Notes: a model not told the origin generated them from the letters alone. Numbered from the stretch's first letter, positions 1-11,171 are shown. The stretch: 64,000 nucleotides of DNA from Campylobacter concisus (GCF_015679985.1 NZ_CP049239.1:1-64000), one strand, 5' to 3'. Made by a program: numbers and translations.

Positions 1-1311
1 TTGATAGCAGACGAAATTTTAGAAAATCTTTCAACACAAATTTCACCTGAAGAATACCAAAGTTATATCAAGCAATTAAAATTTAACGAAAAGGCTTCAG
101 ACGATCATATTATCGTATTTACTGCACCAAATGAGTTGATGGCTAAATTTATAAATACAAGATATGCTGATAAAATCGCTCATCTATATGAAGTTAGAAC
201 AGGCATAAAACCAAATATAGAAATTTCATCTACTAAAAGTAGCAAGGTATCAAAACAAAATCAAATAAATGTTAAGCAGATAAAAACGCAAAGTAGCATT
301 TTAAATCCAAGCTACACATTTGAAAATTTTGTCTGTGGAGCGTCAAATCAATACGCATTTTTAAGCGCAAAAGCAGCCGCTGAAAAACCTGGTGTACTTT
401 ATAATCCACTTTTTATATATGGCACGACGGGACTTGGCAAGACTCACTTACTCCAGTCAGTCGGAAATCATTGCCTAAATAAAGGGAAAACCGTTATTTG
501 CGTAACTAGCGAACAATTTATGATAGATTTTACCAGTCACATAAATAACCACTCAATGCCAAAATTTCGTGAAAAATATAGAAACTGCGATGTTTTACTA
601 ATAGACGATGTGCAGTTTCTTGGTAAAACTGATAAAATCCAAGAGGAATTTTTCAACACATATAATGAGCTTTTAGCAAAAAATGGTCAAATAGTTATGA
701 CTTCAGATCGACCTCCAAAGACACTAAAAGGCTTTGAGGATAGGATGATTTCAAGATTTGATAAAGCTTTTATGGCTGATATTACGCCGCCTGAACTTGA
801 TACAAAAATAGCCATCATCATCAAAAAATGCGAATTTGATAAAATCGATCTAAATAAAGAGGTCATAAACTACATAGCTACAAACATGGGGGATAATATC
901 CGTGAGATCGAGGGAGCTATCATAAATTTAAACGTATTTAAAACTCTTATGAAAGAAGAGATCACACTCAATCTTGCAAAAAGTATATTAAAAGATTTGA
1001 TCAAAGAAAAACGTGAAAATATAAATTTCGATACTATCGTTGAAATAGTTAGTAAAGAACTAAATATCAAACAAAGTGATATAAAAAGCAAATCAAGAGT
1101 TACAAATATCGTAGAAGCAAGACGAATCATCATATATCTTGCAAAGATGCTTACAACAAACTCAATGCCACAAATTGCAAACTATTTTGGTATGAAAGAT
1201 CACAGTGCCGTTAGTCATAATATTAAAAAGATAAATGAGCTAATACAAACTAATGAAATTTTTAGTCTAAAAGTTACTGAATTAAAAAATAAAATTTTGA
1301 CAAAAGGATAA
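1..1311 (+). CDS. dnaA: Chromosomal replication initiator DnaA
   Basis: DnaA binds DnaA boxes in oriC as ATP-bound protein and opens the origin. The 436-aa product has the usual four-domain layout. An N-terminal interaction domain spans about residues 1-75, followed by a short linker. The AAA+ core has Walker A GTTGLGKT at 141-148 and Walker B LLIDDVQF near 199. The C-terminal DNA-binding domain carries the DHSAVSHN signature near residue 400. The start is TTG at base 1, which gives an N-terminus that aligns with the DnaA family, so the gene looks complete although it touches the window edge. dnaN and gyrB follow on the same strand, the classic order beside a bacterial origin. Confidence 0.97.
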   Translation: MIADEILENLSTQISPEEYQSYIKQLKFNEKASDDHIIVFTAPNELMAKFINTRYADKIAHLYEVRTGIKPNIEISSTKSSKVSKQNQINVKQIKTQSSILNPSYTFENFVCGASNQYAFLSAKAAAEKPGVLYNPLFIYGTTGLGKTHLLQSVGNHCLNKGKTVICVTSEQFMIDFTSHINNHSMPKFREKYRNCDVLLIDDVQFLGKTDKIQEEFFNTYNELLAKNGQIVMTSDRPPKTLKGFEDRMISRFDKAFMADITPPELDTKIAIIIKKCEFDKIDLNKEVINYIATNMGDNIREIEGAIINLNVFKTLMKEEITLNLAKSILKDLIKEKRENINFDTIVEIVSKELNIKQSDIKSKSRVTNIVEARRIIIYLAKMLTTNSMPQIANYFGMKDHSAVSHNIKKINELIQTNEIFSLKVTELKNKILTKG

Positions 1312-1465
1312 AATACAATATGAAATTTGTGAATAAATGTGAAAAAGAAAATATAATTTTTCACATTTCAAATAGCTTTATTACGATGTTTAAAAGCACT
1401 TTTCACTTTTTAACATCACCTACTAAAACAAAAAAATTAAATTTAAAAATAGAAGGAAGTTTTTA
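1312..1465. other. Candidate oriC between dnaA and dnaN
   Basis: This AT-rich intergenic stretch carries three clear DnaA-box-like 9-mers. A TTATTCACA box lies on the minus strand at 1328-1336, TTTTTCACA on the minus strand at 1338-1346, and TTTTTCACA on the plus strand at 1357-1365. A weaker match, TTTTCACT, lies near 1400. The rest is A/T runs suitable for unwinding. Campylobacter and related genera are known to have origin elements next to dnaA, so this is a good origin candidate, but the exact unwinding site cannot be read off. It also contains the dnaN leader and a GAAGGAAG ribosome binding site. Confidence 0.6.
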
Positions 1466-2539
1466 ATGAAGGTTTTAATAAACAAAAATATGCTTGAAAG
1501 CATAGTAACAAATACAAATCCATATCTTGAAAAAAGAGATCTTAGTGCTATAACTTCTCACATTTATATCTCAGCAAAAGATGGAGTTTTAAATATAAAA
1601 GCAACTGATCATGAAATAGGTCTAGCATATAAGCTAAGTAACGTAAAAATCGTAGATGAAGGTTACGCAACTGCAAATGGCAAAAAACTACTTGACATTA
1701 TAAAAAGTCTAAAAGACGAAGAAGTGATGTTAGAAACTGTAAATAACTATCTTTATATAAAACAAAAAAACTCAAAATATAAACTTCCAATGTATAAATT
1801 TGAAGATTTTCCAGAATTTCCAACGATTGAGGGTAAATCAAAATTTGATGTTGATGCTGTTATGTTAGGAAGAAGTTTAAAGAAAATTTTACCAAGTATT
1901 GATAGTAATAACCCAAAATTTGAACTAAATGGAGCTTTTCTTGATATTAAAAAAGACTTTATAAATATCGTTGGTACTGATACAAGAAGACTTAGTGTAT
2001 TTAGATTTCAAACACCAACTGAAAAAGAATTTTCACTTATAATCCCTAAAAAAGCTATAAATGAAATACAAAAACTATTTTTTGACAAGATAGAAATTTA
2101 CTATGATGAAAATATCTTAATCGCTCAAAGCCAAAATTTTGAATTTTTCACAAAACTTATAAATGGCAAATTCCCAGATTACGAGCGTGTCATACCAAAA
2201 GAGGTCAGAAAAAGACTTCAACTAAGTAGAGATAAGATGATAGAGGGTATAAAAACTATTTCAATGCTAAGTGATACAATGAAAATATCTTTTGCGAAAG
2301 ATAATATAACATTTGAAAGTGTTATAGAAGATAATTCTGAAGCAAAAACTACAATAGATTATCAAACTGGTTTAGAGCTTGGAGATGAATTTTTCATAGG
2401 TATAAAAAATAGATATCTACTTGACTTTTTAAGTAGCATCGAGGATGAAAATTTTGAGCTTGGATTTAATGAAAGCTCACTAGCATTTGTTGTAAATTCA
2501 AAAGAATTAACAACAGTAATAATGCCGATAAATTTATAA
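1466..2539 (+). CDS. dnaN: DNA polymerase III sliding clamp, beta subunit
   Basis: The beta clamp encircles DNA and tethers polymerase III and other replication and repair proteins. The 357-aa length and position between dnaA and gyrB fit. The sequence follows the three-fold repeated clamp fold, with the conserved GTDTRRLS stretch near residues 170-180 and a family-typical C-terminus (VVNSKELTTVIMPINL). It starts at ATG preceded by GAAGGAAG at good spacing. gyrB follows after 14 bases, so dnaN and gyrB are probably cotranscribed. Confidence 0.96.
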   Translation: MKVLINKNMLESIVTNTNPYLEKRDLSAITSHIYISAKDGVLNIKATDHEIGLAYKLSNVKIVDEGYATANGKKLLDIIKSLKDEEVMLETVNNYLYIKQKNSKYKLPMYKFEDFPEFPTIEGKSKFDVDAVMLGRSLKKILPSIDSNNPKFELNGAFLDIKKDFINIVGTDTRRLSVFRFQTPTEKEFSLIIPKKAINEIQKLFFDKIEIYYDENILIAQSQNFEFFTKLINGKFPDYERVIPKEVRKRLQLSRDKMIEGIKTISMLSDTMKISFAKDNITFESVIEDNSEAKTTIDYQTGLELGDEFFIGIKNRYLLDFLSSIEDENFELGFNESSLAFVVNSKELTTVIMPINL

Positions 2540-2544
2540 GATAA

Positions 2545-4863
<2,319 letters not shown>

Positions 4864-4880
4864 AAGAAAAAGGATAAAAG

Positions 4881-5501
4881 ATGAGCGAAGAGCTAGAGAT
4901 GAAATATGGCGAGAAAATTTTAAAAGAATTTGACGTAGAGAGTGACCTTGAGGTCTGGGAAAATAAGCAAACAAGGGACTATGTCATAAAGATTACTCTG
5001 CCTGAGTTTTGCTGCCTTTGCCCTCGCTCTGGTTATCCTGACTTTGCGACCATATATCTTGAATACATTCCAAATAAGTTGGTTGTCGAGCTAAAAGCGA
5101 TAAAGCTTTATATAAATAGCTTTATGAACCGCAATATCAGCCATGAAGATAGTATAAATGAAATTTACTCTGTTTTAGAGAAAAAGCTTGAGCCTAAATT
5201 TATGAAGATAGTGGGCGACTTTAACCCACGTGGAAATGTTCATACAGTTATCGAGATCAGCTCTGATCTAGTCGTAAAAAAGCCAGCTGAAGAGAAAGAA
5301 TTTGCTCCAAAAAGTAGGGAGAGAAACTTTAGTGATAAGTCACGGGAGAGACGAAGTACAAGTGATCGTGGCAATAGAAGCAGCAGAGATGATAAATTTA
5401 AAAAAGATGACAAACCAAGAAGAAGCTCAAATAAAGAGGGCTTTAGAAAGATAAGCTATGCCGATGATAAGAAGCCAAAAGTAGTCAAAAAGGATAAATA
5501 A
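4881..5501 (+). CDS. queF: 7-cyano-7-deazaguanine reductase QueF with basic C-terminal tail
   Basis: QueF reduces preQ0 to preQ1 with NADPH in queuosine synthesis for tRNA. The core (about residues 1-135) shows the family pattern: the catalytic cysteine in LCPRSGYPDFAT (Cys47), the ELKAIKLYINSF motif, and the C-terminal GDFNPRGN region. Unusually, about 70 further residues (137-206) follow. They are rich in Arg, Lys, Ser and Asp, have no hydrophobic core and look disordered and RNA-binding-like. Type I QueF is normally about 130-165 aa, so the tail is an extension. The stop overlaps the next start as TAATG, so translation is coupled to the HD-domain gene. Confidence 0.93.
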   Translation: MSEELEMKYGEKILKEFDVESDLEVWENKQTRDYVIKITLPEFCCLCPRSGYPDFATIYLEYIPNKLVVELKAIKLYINSFMNRNISHEDSINEIYSVLEKKLEPKFMKIVGDFNPRGNVHTVIEISSDLVVKKPAEEKEFAPKSRERNFSDKSRERRSTSDRGNRSSRDDKFKKDDKPRRSSNKEGFRKISYADDKKPKVVKKDK

Positions 5502-6736
5502 TGATAAGTGCTAAGCTTATAGAACATATCTTTAAAGCAGCATCTATATCACGTTGGAACGACTATCCAAAGATGACAAATTTAGTCGAGCTTGATAAGC
5601 AAGCTCATAAATTTATCATCGCTTATTTCATAGCAAAACAAGAGCAAGACGCCGATATGAACTATATCATTGAGGCTGGAATTTTTGAGTTTTTAAGTAG
5701 GGTTGTAGTCACAGACATACGACCAGATGTCTTTCATCATATACAAAAGACAAAAAAAGAGCAGATAAATAGCTGGGTTTTAAGTAATCTTGATAGCCTT
5801 ATTTCAGATATTGAAGATGGGGAGTTTTTAGAGAGATTTAAAAGTTATTTTAAAAGTGATAAAAAGCATGAAAAAGAACGCCTCATCCTAAAAGCAGCTA
5901 GCTATCTTGCCACTAGGTGGGAATTTTCTATCGTCTATCAAACGAGCCAGTTTTTAAGTGACATCGACGAGCTTAAGGCGAAGGTTGAGGAGGAGATGGA
6001 GGATTATTACGAGCTAATTGGCGTTAGAAAGATCGCTATGAATCAAAAATTAGCCCGCCTTGTTGATCTAAGTGGTAGGCTAAGGTTTCAAAAACGCTGG
6101 GCGCAAACTCCTCGTATCCCTGAAACTGCGGTCTTAGGACATATGCTAGTAGTTGCGATACTTAGCTATTTTTATTCACTCAAAGCAAAAGCTTGCAAAA
6201 AACGCCTAGAAAATAACTTCTTTTGCGCGCTATTTCACGATCTGCCAGAGAGTCTCACAAGGGACATCATAAGCCCTGTAAAATACGGCGTAAAGGGGCT
6301 AAATGAGATCATTAGTGAGTATGAGATGAGGCTTATTGATGAGAGGATTTTGCCGTTTGTGCCAGAAAATATCAAAGATGAGTTTAGCTACATCCTTGGC
6401 ATCAGAAAAGATGGCGAGAAATTTATAAAAGATGAGTTTGAAAATAGAACTTACGAGCGTAAAATCATCTGCCACGAAGGGACGATGGAAAACGTAAATG
6501 AGGATAAATTTAACCCGATCGATGGCAAAGCGCTAAAATACTGCGACAAGCTATCAGCCTACATCGAAGCTGGAATTTCTATAAGCTACGGCGTCAAGTC
6601 AAAAGAGCTAACTGATGGCTTTAATAATATGTATAAATTTTTTAGCGAAAAACCTAAGATTGATGGAGTGGATTTTTTAGAAATTTGCGATGATTTTAAT
6701 GAGCATTTTGGTTTAGAAAGACCCCCTCTCAGATAA
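5501..6736 (+). CDS. HD-domain phosphohydrolase family protein
   Basis: The 411-aa protein has an HD metal-binding site in the second half (CALFHDLPESLTRD near residues 242-255) and family-like text after it (EMRLIDERILPF, GKALKYCDKLSAYIEAG). This resembles the YfbR/HD_3 group of nucleotide or phosphate-ester hydrolases, but the substrate cannot be inferred. The N-terminal 200 residues have repeated HD-like features (LDKQAHKFIIAYF) and may be a second, degenerate domain. It starts on the TAATG overlap with queF, so the two are translationally coupled. Its last 15 bases overlap the 3' end of the SRP RNA encoded on the other strand. Confidence 0.8.
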   Translation: MISAKLIEHIFKAASISRWNDYPKMTNLVELDKQAHKFIIAYFIAKQEQDADMNYIIEAGIFEFLSRVVVTDIRPDVFHHIQKTKKEQINSWVLSNLDSLISDIEDGEFLERFKSYFKSDKKHEKERLILKAASYLATRWEFSIVYQTSQFLSDIDELKAKVEEEMEDYYELIGVRKIAMNQKLARLVDLSGRLRFQKRWAQTPRIPETAVLGHMLVVAILSYFYSLKAKACKKRLENNFFCALFHDLPESLTRDIISPVKYGVKGLNEIISEYEMRLIDERILPFVPENIKDEFSYILGIRKDGEKFIKDEFENRTYERKIICHEGTMENVNEDKFNPIDGKALKYCDKLSAYIEAGISISYGVKSKELTDGFNNMYKFFSEKPKIDGVDFLEICDDFNEHFGLERPPLR

Positions 6737-6826
6737 CTGCGGCACACACTTAATATAAGTGCTCTGCTGTGTTCCCACCCTGAAGCGGTGCTCATAAAAA
6801 GCATTGCACAGGTCTAAGAAGGAGCT
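6722..6826 (-). ncRNA. ffs: Signal recognition particle RNA, small bacterial type
   Basis: Read on the minus strand, this stretch folds as a long hairpin. A 12-bp closing helix pairs CTCCTTCTTAGA (5' end, about 6813-6824) with TCTGAGAGGGGG (3' end, about 6722-6733). The apex holds the SRP domain IV consensus: TCAGG, a GT-GGGA-AC tetraloop stem, then ACAGCAGA, matching the UCAGG..GGAA..AGCAG core that Ffh binds. Ffh and this RNA target nascent membrane proteins to the Sec machinery. The 3' end overlaps the last codons of the HD gene in antisense. The exact ends are estimated. Confidence 0.87.
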
Positions 6827-6831
6827 TCGCA

Positions 6832-6837
6832 ATCATA
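6832..6837 (-). promoter_or_regulatory. Candidate -10 element for the SRP RNA
   Basis: On the minus strand TATGAT sits about 7 bases before the predicted 5' end of the SRP RNA, in an AT-rich leader. Campylobacter sigma-70 promoters rely mainly on the -10 box, so this is the likely promoter. Confidence 0.45.
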
Positions 6838-6932
6838 CAAAAACTATACTTAAATTTAGTTTTATAGTTACATTTTTAAAAATTTAGCTTTAAAAGTATA
6901 TAATCAGCCAAAATTTCACAAAAAGTAGAGTA

Positions 6933-7358
6933 ATGTCTGGAAAGTTTAAACTTCGTTTTTTATCAGCTTTTAGAGATTTTTTTATCTATCATCACAAATC
7001 TTTAGAATTTCGTGCCAAAATTTTTGCCGCTATGATCTCTGCTAAATTTGACCCAGACGAAGATGATTTTTTTGTTTTAAATGACATTACAAATGAAATT
7101 TATGAAAATGACCAAACCAGAAAAGACTTTTTGATCCAAACTGTTAAAGAGTATGTAGCAAGAGTTAAAAGAAACGATAGAATCACACTTGATGCACTAC
7201 TTTTAAGCATTGATAAAGACCTAAAAGATCATAAAAGATACGCCAAAAAGATAGATTTTTCTCACCTTCGTCGCTTGATGAGTGGCTGTGAGGAAGAGAT
7301 TTTAGTTCAGCAAAGAGTTTATGAGTTTTTAATAAACGAAGTCAAACTCTATTCTTAA
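6933..7358 (+). CDS. Conserved-looking hypothetical protein
   Basis: The 141-aa protein is soluble and mostly alpha-helical in composition, with many Asp, Lys and Arg residues and no signal peptide, membrane segment or recognisable catalytic motif. The codon style matches the neighbours, and the gene is the only coherent frame between the SRP RNA and the convergent flagellar genes, so it is probably real. The start ATG follows AAAGTAGAGTA, a weak ribosome binding site. I do not recognise the family. Nothing in the context assigns a function, although it faces the flgE-flgD-fliK operon tail to tail. Confidence 0.65.
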   Translation: MSGKFKLRFLSAFRDFFIYHHKSLEFRAKIFAAMISAKFDPDEDDFFVLNDITNEIYENDQTRKDFLIQTVKEYVARVKRNDRITLDALLLSIDKDLKDHKRYAKKIDFSHLRRLMSGCEEEILVQQRVYEFLINEVKLYS

Positions 7359-7403
7359 AATTATCATTCATTTTAAATTTTTAATCATCAACTAGCATAA
7401 AAA

Positions 7404-9005
7404 TTATTTCTTCATCTGAATAGCAGTCTGGATCATCTCATCACTTGTTGTGATACTTTTTGCACTAGCCTCATAAGCCTTTTGTGTGACTATAACCTCA
7501 CTTAGCGCTTGACCAAGATCGACATTACTCATTTCAAGTTTATTTGCAAGAATTTGTGAGCCATAAATAGTCTCACCAGCTTTATTTTTGTAAAAAAATG
7601 CTTCACCTGAATTTGGAGTTGCTTCATAGAGATTATCACCTACTTTTGATACGCCCTGTTCATTTTGGAAGTGATATAGAGCTATTTTTGCAACTATAAA
7701 TGAGCGAGAATTGTCAAAATTTGCCATGATATTTCCACGGTCATCGACGCTATATTTTGAGAGATTTCCTTCGGCGTAGCCATCTGCTTTTATGACAAAG
7801 TCTTTTTTTGAATTAGCCGAGCTTGTTATGCCATTATAGACATTTGCATCTCCATCGCCAAGAAAATTTAAAGCTACGTTTCCAACACTTGTTAATGTAT
7901 TTGTAACAAGTCTGCCGCTACCATCAAAAGTAAGTGTTCCCATAGCTGTATTTTGTACAATACCATTAGCATCAGTTATCGTAGCTGTGGCATTCCAGAT
8001 AGTTTGATTGCCGCCTTGAGGGATTTGTTTTGTAAAATTTATAGTTACTAAGCTTTTTGTACCATCGCTGTTATATATCTCTGAGCTTAGTTTTTCTTTA
8101 TTAGCTACTTCAACTAGTGATGTAACTTCGGCTTTTACATCTAAGCTAGCAAAATTCATAAATTTTAGGCTTTTATTATTTATATGCCAGCTGCCATCGC
8201 TCTCTAGCGTGGTTGAAAACTCACTAAATTTACCATCGCCGTCTTTTACTTTTACCACTACGCTGTCACCTGCTTTTGCACCAAAGTTCGTCTGACTTAG
8301 TGGGATTTGTCCATTTAGTGAGATAGTTTTATTTGTATTATCGAGTGTATAATTAAAATTTGCCGCATCAATGGCTGTTGTTCGCTTATCTGTTATAAGG
8401 CTTGAGTCTAGGTTGCCTTTTAAATTTATATTTTTTGTTTGCTTGGCTGGCATATATAAAAAATGAGGTAAATTTATACCTTTTTGTGAGCCAGTATCGC
8501 CTAGTTTTAGATCCTCTTCTTTTGCAGTAAATGCCTGCGTGGTACCTTTTGTTTGACCATATTTTCTAAGAGCATTAGCACTTGGAGTGACTGGAGTAAA
8601 ACTTGTTAACGTACCAAGAAGCAAGTTGCCTTTATTATCTACTAAATTTCCAGCCCCATCTATATCGAAGCTACCTGTTCTTGTGTAGTAGTTTCTACCA
8701 TTTTTATCAACGACACCAAAAAAGCCTTTACCGCCTATGGCTAGGTCGAAGTTATTATCGGTATTTTGAAAACTACCATTTGTCATCTTTAAAGCTGTCG
8801 TTTGTTTCGTAGCTCCAAGACCTACTTGATTGTTAGTTGGACCGCTTCCAGCGGAAGCCATATGTTGATTGATTAAATTTTTAAACTCAGGGATTGAAGC
8901 TTTAAAACCTACGTTGTTGATATTTGAGATATTATTTGCCCAAACATCCATGCCAAAGCTTTGTGTTTTAATGCCACTAATTCCGTTGTAAAAACCTCTC
9001 ATCAT
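7404..9005 (-). CDS. flgE: Flagellar hook protein FlgE family
   Basis: Hook proteins form the curved universal joint between rod and filament. The 533-aa protein begins MMRGFYNGISGIKTQSFG and has the flagellar rod/hook N-terminal motif (DVWANNISNINNVGFK). It ends with the matching C-terminal helix (LGQALSEVIVTQKAYEASAKS, then ITTSDEMIQTAIQ). The variable outer domain lies in between. It is the last gene of fliK-flgD-flgE on the minus strand, with flgD 5 bases upstream. Campylobacters carry more than one FlgE-like gene, including a longer true hook subunit, so which paralogue this is remains open. Confidence 0.9.
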   Translation of the reverse strand: MMRGFYNGISGIKTQSFGMDVWANNISNINNVGFKASIPEFKNLINQHMASAGSGPTNNQVGLGATKQTTALKMTNGSFQNTDNNFDLAIGGKGFFGVVDKNGRNYYTRTGSFDIDGAGNLVDNKGNLLLGTLTSFTPVTPSANALRKYGQTKGTTQAFTAKEEDLKLGDTGSQKGINLPHFLYMPAKQTKNINLKGNLDSSLITDKRTTAIDAANFNYTLDNTNKTISLNGQIPLSQTNFGAKAGDSVVVKVKDGDGKFSEFSTTLESDGSWHINNKSLKFMNFASLDVKAEVTSLVEVANKEKLSSEIYNSDGTKSLVTINFTKQIPQGGNQTIWNATATITDANGIVQNTAMGTLTFDGSGRLVTNTLTSVGNVALNFLGDGDANVYNGITSSANSKKDFVIKADGYAEGNLSKYSVDDRGNIMANFDNSRSFIVAKIALYHFQNEQGVSKVGDNLYEATPNSGEAFFYKNKAGETIYGSQILANKLEMSNVDLGQALSEVIVTQKAYEASAKSITTSDEMIQTAIQMKK

Positions 9006-9010
9006 GGCTT

Positions 9011-9718
9011 TTATCCTTCGTAAAATTCAGATATTTTATCCATTGGGACATATTCACCTGCGATTTTTATCATGGCTTTACCATCTACAAATTTTACTGC
9101 TTCAACCGGATAGCTACCTACTTGAGTCTTGTATGAATTACCATCTTTTCCGGTGTAATTAACAGAGACTGTATATGCACCGTTTGGTAATTGTTTTCCA
9201 GAATCATCTTTACCATCCCAAGATATTCTGCGAACTCCTGATTTTAGATCTTTTATATCGATTGAACGAACGACCTCTCCATTTGCATTTTTAATTTCGA
9301 GCTTACCATTTGCAAGATCTGATTTAAAATAAAGTGCAAAATTTACAGTTTTTTGCTCATCTGTTAGTAAAACTGAGTTTGAACCAGTTGAGACCATTTT
9401 GCCAAGAGCTGATATAGCGTAGGCATTTGCATTTGATTTTAATTGATTTACAAGCTCTTTCATAGCTGAGTTTGTATTTTGTTGCATCTCTAGTGATGCT
9501 AGTTGGCTAGTTTGTGTGAGCATCTTTTCAGTATCCATAGGACTTGTTGGGTCTTGATACTGAAGCTCTGTTAAAAGTAGCTTCATAAATGCATCTTTAT
9601 CTAGCTGCGCATTTGGGTTAGTTCCTGTGCCGGCTGCTGCATCTTGCTTTGCTTTTGCCTTTTTCTCGGCGTTTTTTTGTTGTGTTGTTTGTGTAGTTAT
9701 ATCTGAAACTGAAGCCAT
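9011..9718 (-). CDS. flgD: Flagellar hook assembly (cap) protein FlgD
   Basis: FlgD caps the growing hook and lets FlgE polymerise; it is discarded once the hook is finished. The 235-aa protein has the N-terminal FlgD signature (LDKDAFMKLLLTELQYQDP, then MDTEKMLTQTSQLASLEM). A FLG/Tudor-like domain follows with GVRRISWDGKDDSGKQLPNG, typical of the FlgD Ig-like fold. It sits between fliK and flgE in one operon with spacings of 8 and 5 bases. The Ala/Lys-rich N-terminal 40 residues (AEKKAKAKQDAAAG) are low-complexity. Confidence 0.93.
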   Translation of the reverse strand: MASVSDITTQTTQQKNAEKKAKAKQDAAAGTGTNPNAQLDKDAFMKLLLTELQYQDPTSPMDTEKMLTQTSQLASLEMQQNTNSAMKELVNQLKSNANAYAISALGKMVSTGSNSVLLTDEQKTVNFALYFKSDLANGKLEIKNANGEVVRSIDIKDLKSGVRRISWDGKDDSGKQLPNGAYTVSVNYTGKDGNSYKTQVGSYPVEAVKFVDGKAMIKIAGEYVPMDKISEFYEG

Positions 9719-9726
9719 GATCTCTC

Positions 9727-11118
9727 CTAAATATATCTTGGTATTACTAGCTCAAGCAAGCTTTGTTCCGCTTGAGCGTTTTCGCTCTCATCGCTTTGAT
9801 TTGAGCTATATTTATTCTTTGCTTGTTCTTTTTTATCTTGTCTTTGATTTTGATCTGAGAAATTCATTTCAAGCTCGGTAAATCCCATATTTACAAGGCT
9901 ATTTTTAAACTCGGCTTGATTTTGTAAAAATAAATTCATCGTAGCCGTGGTTGAGTTAAAATTTACATGTAAATTATTACCTCGATTTACCATCGTGATC
10001 TCAACCTCGCCTAAATTTAGTGGATTAAGCGTTATGTTAAAACGAGTGATCGGAGCTTTATAGTTTTGCACCTGCTCTTTTAGTGTAGAAGAGAAGTTAC
10101 TAAGTGTCTCTTTTATCTCAGCCTTTGTTTGAAGCTGGTGTTTGGCGCTACTAGCGATATCTTTTACCATTTGATTTAGCTCTGATTTATTATCGCTATT
10201 AAATGTCTCTTTGCTCTCAAAATTCTCATTTTTTTGTTGTTCTCTTTCAGGGAAGAGTAGTGACTCAAGAGTTGGAGCTTTTTGCGTCTTTTGCTCGTGT
10301 AAATTTACCTTTACTTTAGGCTGCTCGTCTGGTTCAACATCCACTATCTCATCATCAAGCTTTACCTCGCTATCTAGCTTTTTAGGCTCTTCTTTTACTA
10401 AATTTTTAGTTTCATTAGTTGGATTTGCCACTACCTCTTTTAATAAGGTATCAAGCTTTACGACCTCTTTTGGTTCATTTTTGATAATGGTTTGCTCGAC
10501 TTCATTTTTTAGCTCTTTTAGGTAAAAAGGCTTCTCTTCGGTCTTTATCGGTGTGAAAAATTCTTTCTTGCCTAAATTTTTAAACATCTCATTTAGTTTT
10601 GGCACATCTTCATTTGAAATTTCTATATTTTCAAGGCCAAGGTCAAATTTCTTGGCAAGGTCGATAAGATCGCTAACACTCTTAACATTACTAAGCTCTT
10701 CGACGTTTTCAGGCACACTTAAGAAATTTGCTATTTTGTCGCTAAAATTTGGAAATTTACTTACTTTTTCATTGCCATTTAGAATTTCTAAAACTTGCAA
10801 AAGCTGCATGAAATTTGCATTTTCATAGAGCTCATTTTTTGTATTTTCGTCCAAATTTTCTTCAAGTGCAGTTGAAATTTTTGCCACGCTTTCGCTTTGT
10901 GCTTTTTGCAATGTCTCTTTTTGAGTGGTAACCGTTTTTACTATCTCTTTGACATCTTTTTCAGTGATTTTTTGGCCGCTATTTGCCTTGCTCGCAGCTG
11001 CATCTAAAACCATCGACAAAAATTCGCCGTTGTTTTGAGATTTTTTAGAAACAGAGGGCTTTTTACCTCCAGCAGGAGCCAGCAAATCTACGTTGTTTTT
11101 CGCTGTATAAGCTTGCAT
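9727..11118 (-). CDS. fliK: Flagellar hook-length control protein FliK
   Basis: FliK measures hook length and switches the flagellar export gate. The 463-aa protein has a long, acidic and repetitive N-terminal ruler part. The compact C-terminal Flg_hook domain (about residues 345-425) carries ITLNPLNLGEVEITM and the LHVNFNSTTATMNLFLQNQ stretch, the hallmark of FliK. It is the first gene of the minus-strand operon with flgD and flgE. A good sigma-54 promoter lies about 40 bases upstream of the start. Family identity rests mainly on the C-terminal domain and the context. Confidence 0.88.
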   Translation of the reverse strand: MQAYTAKNNVDLLAPAGGKKPSVSKKSQNNGEFLSMVLDAAASKANSGQKITEKDVKEIVKTVTTQKETLQKAQSESVAKISTALEENLDENTKNELYENANFMQLLQVLEILNGNEKVSKFPNFSDKIANFLSVPENVEELSNVKSVSDLIDLAKKFDLGLENIEISNEDVPKLNEMFKNLGKKEFFTPIKTEEKPFYLKELKNEVEQTIIKNEPKEVVKLDTLLKEVVANPTNETKNLVKEEPKKLDSEVKLDDEIVDVEPDEQPKVKVNLHEQKTQKAPTLESLLFPEREQQKNENFESKETFNSDNKSELNQMVKDIASSAKHQLQTKAEIKETLSNFSSTLKEQVQNYKAPITRFNITLNPLNLGEVEITMVNRGNNLHVNFNSTTATMNLFLQNQAEFKNSLVNMGFTELEMNFSDQNQRQDKKEQAKNKYSSNQSDESENAQAEQSLLELVIPRYI

Positions 11119-11152
11119 TTAAACCTTTCAAATTTTTAAACTTAATGTCAAA

Positions 11153-11171
11153 CATGCAAAATCTATTCCAA
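11153..11171 (-). promoter_or_regulatory. Sigma-54 promoter for fliK-flgD-flgE
   Basis: On the minus strand the sequence reads TTGGAATAGATTTTGCATG, with GG (11168-11169) and GC (11156-11157) exactly 10 bases apart. This is the invariant -24/-12 layout of RpoN promoters. Hook and rod genes in Campylobacter are RpoN-FlgR controlled, so the match fits the genes downstream. The transcription start would be near 11144. Confidence 0.75.

Noticed and set aside
10211-10828. Plus-strand frames inside fliK (104 and 91 codons)
   Set aside because: Ser/Phe-rich shadows of the Lys/Glu-rich fliK frame, without ribosome sites.
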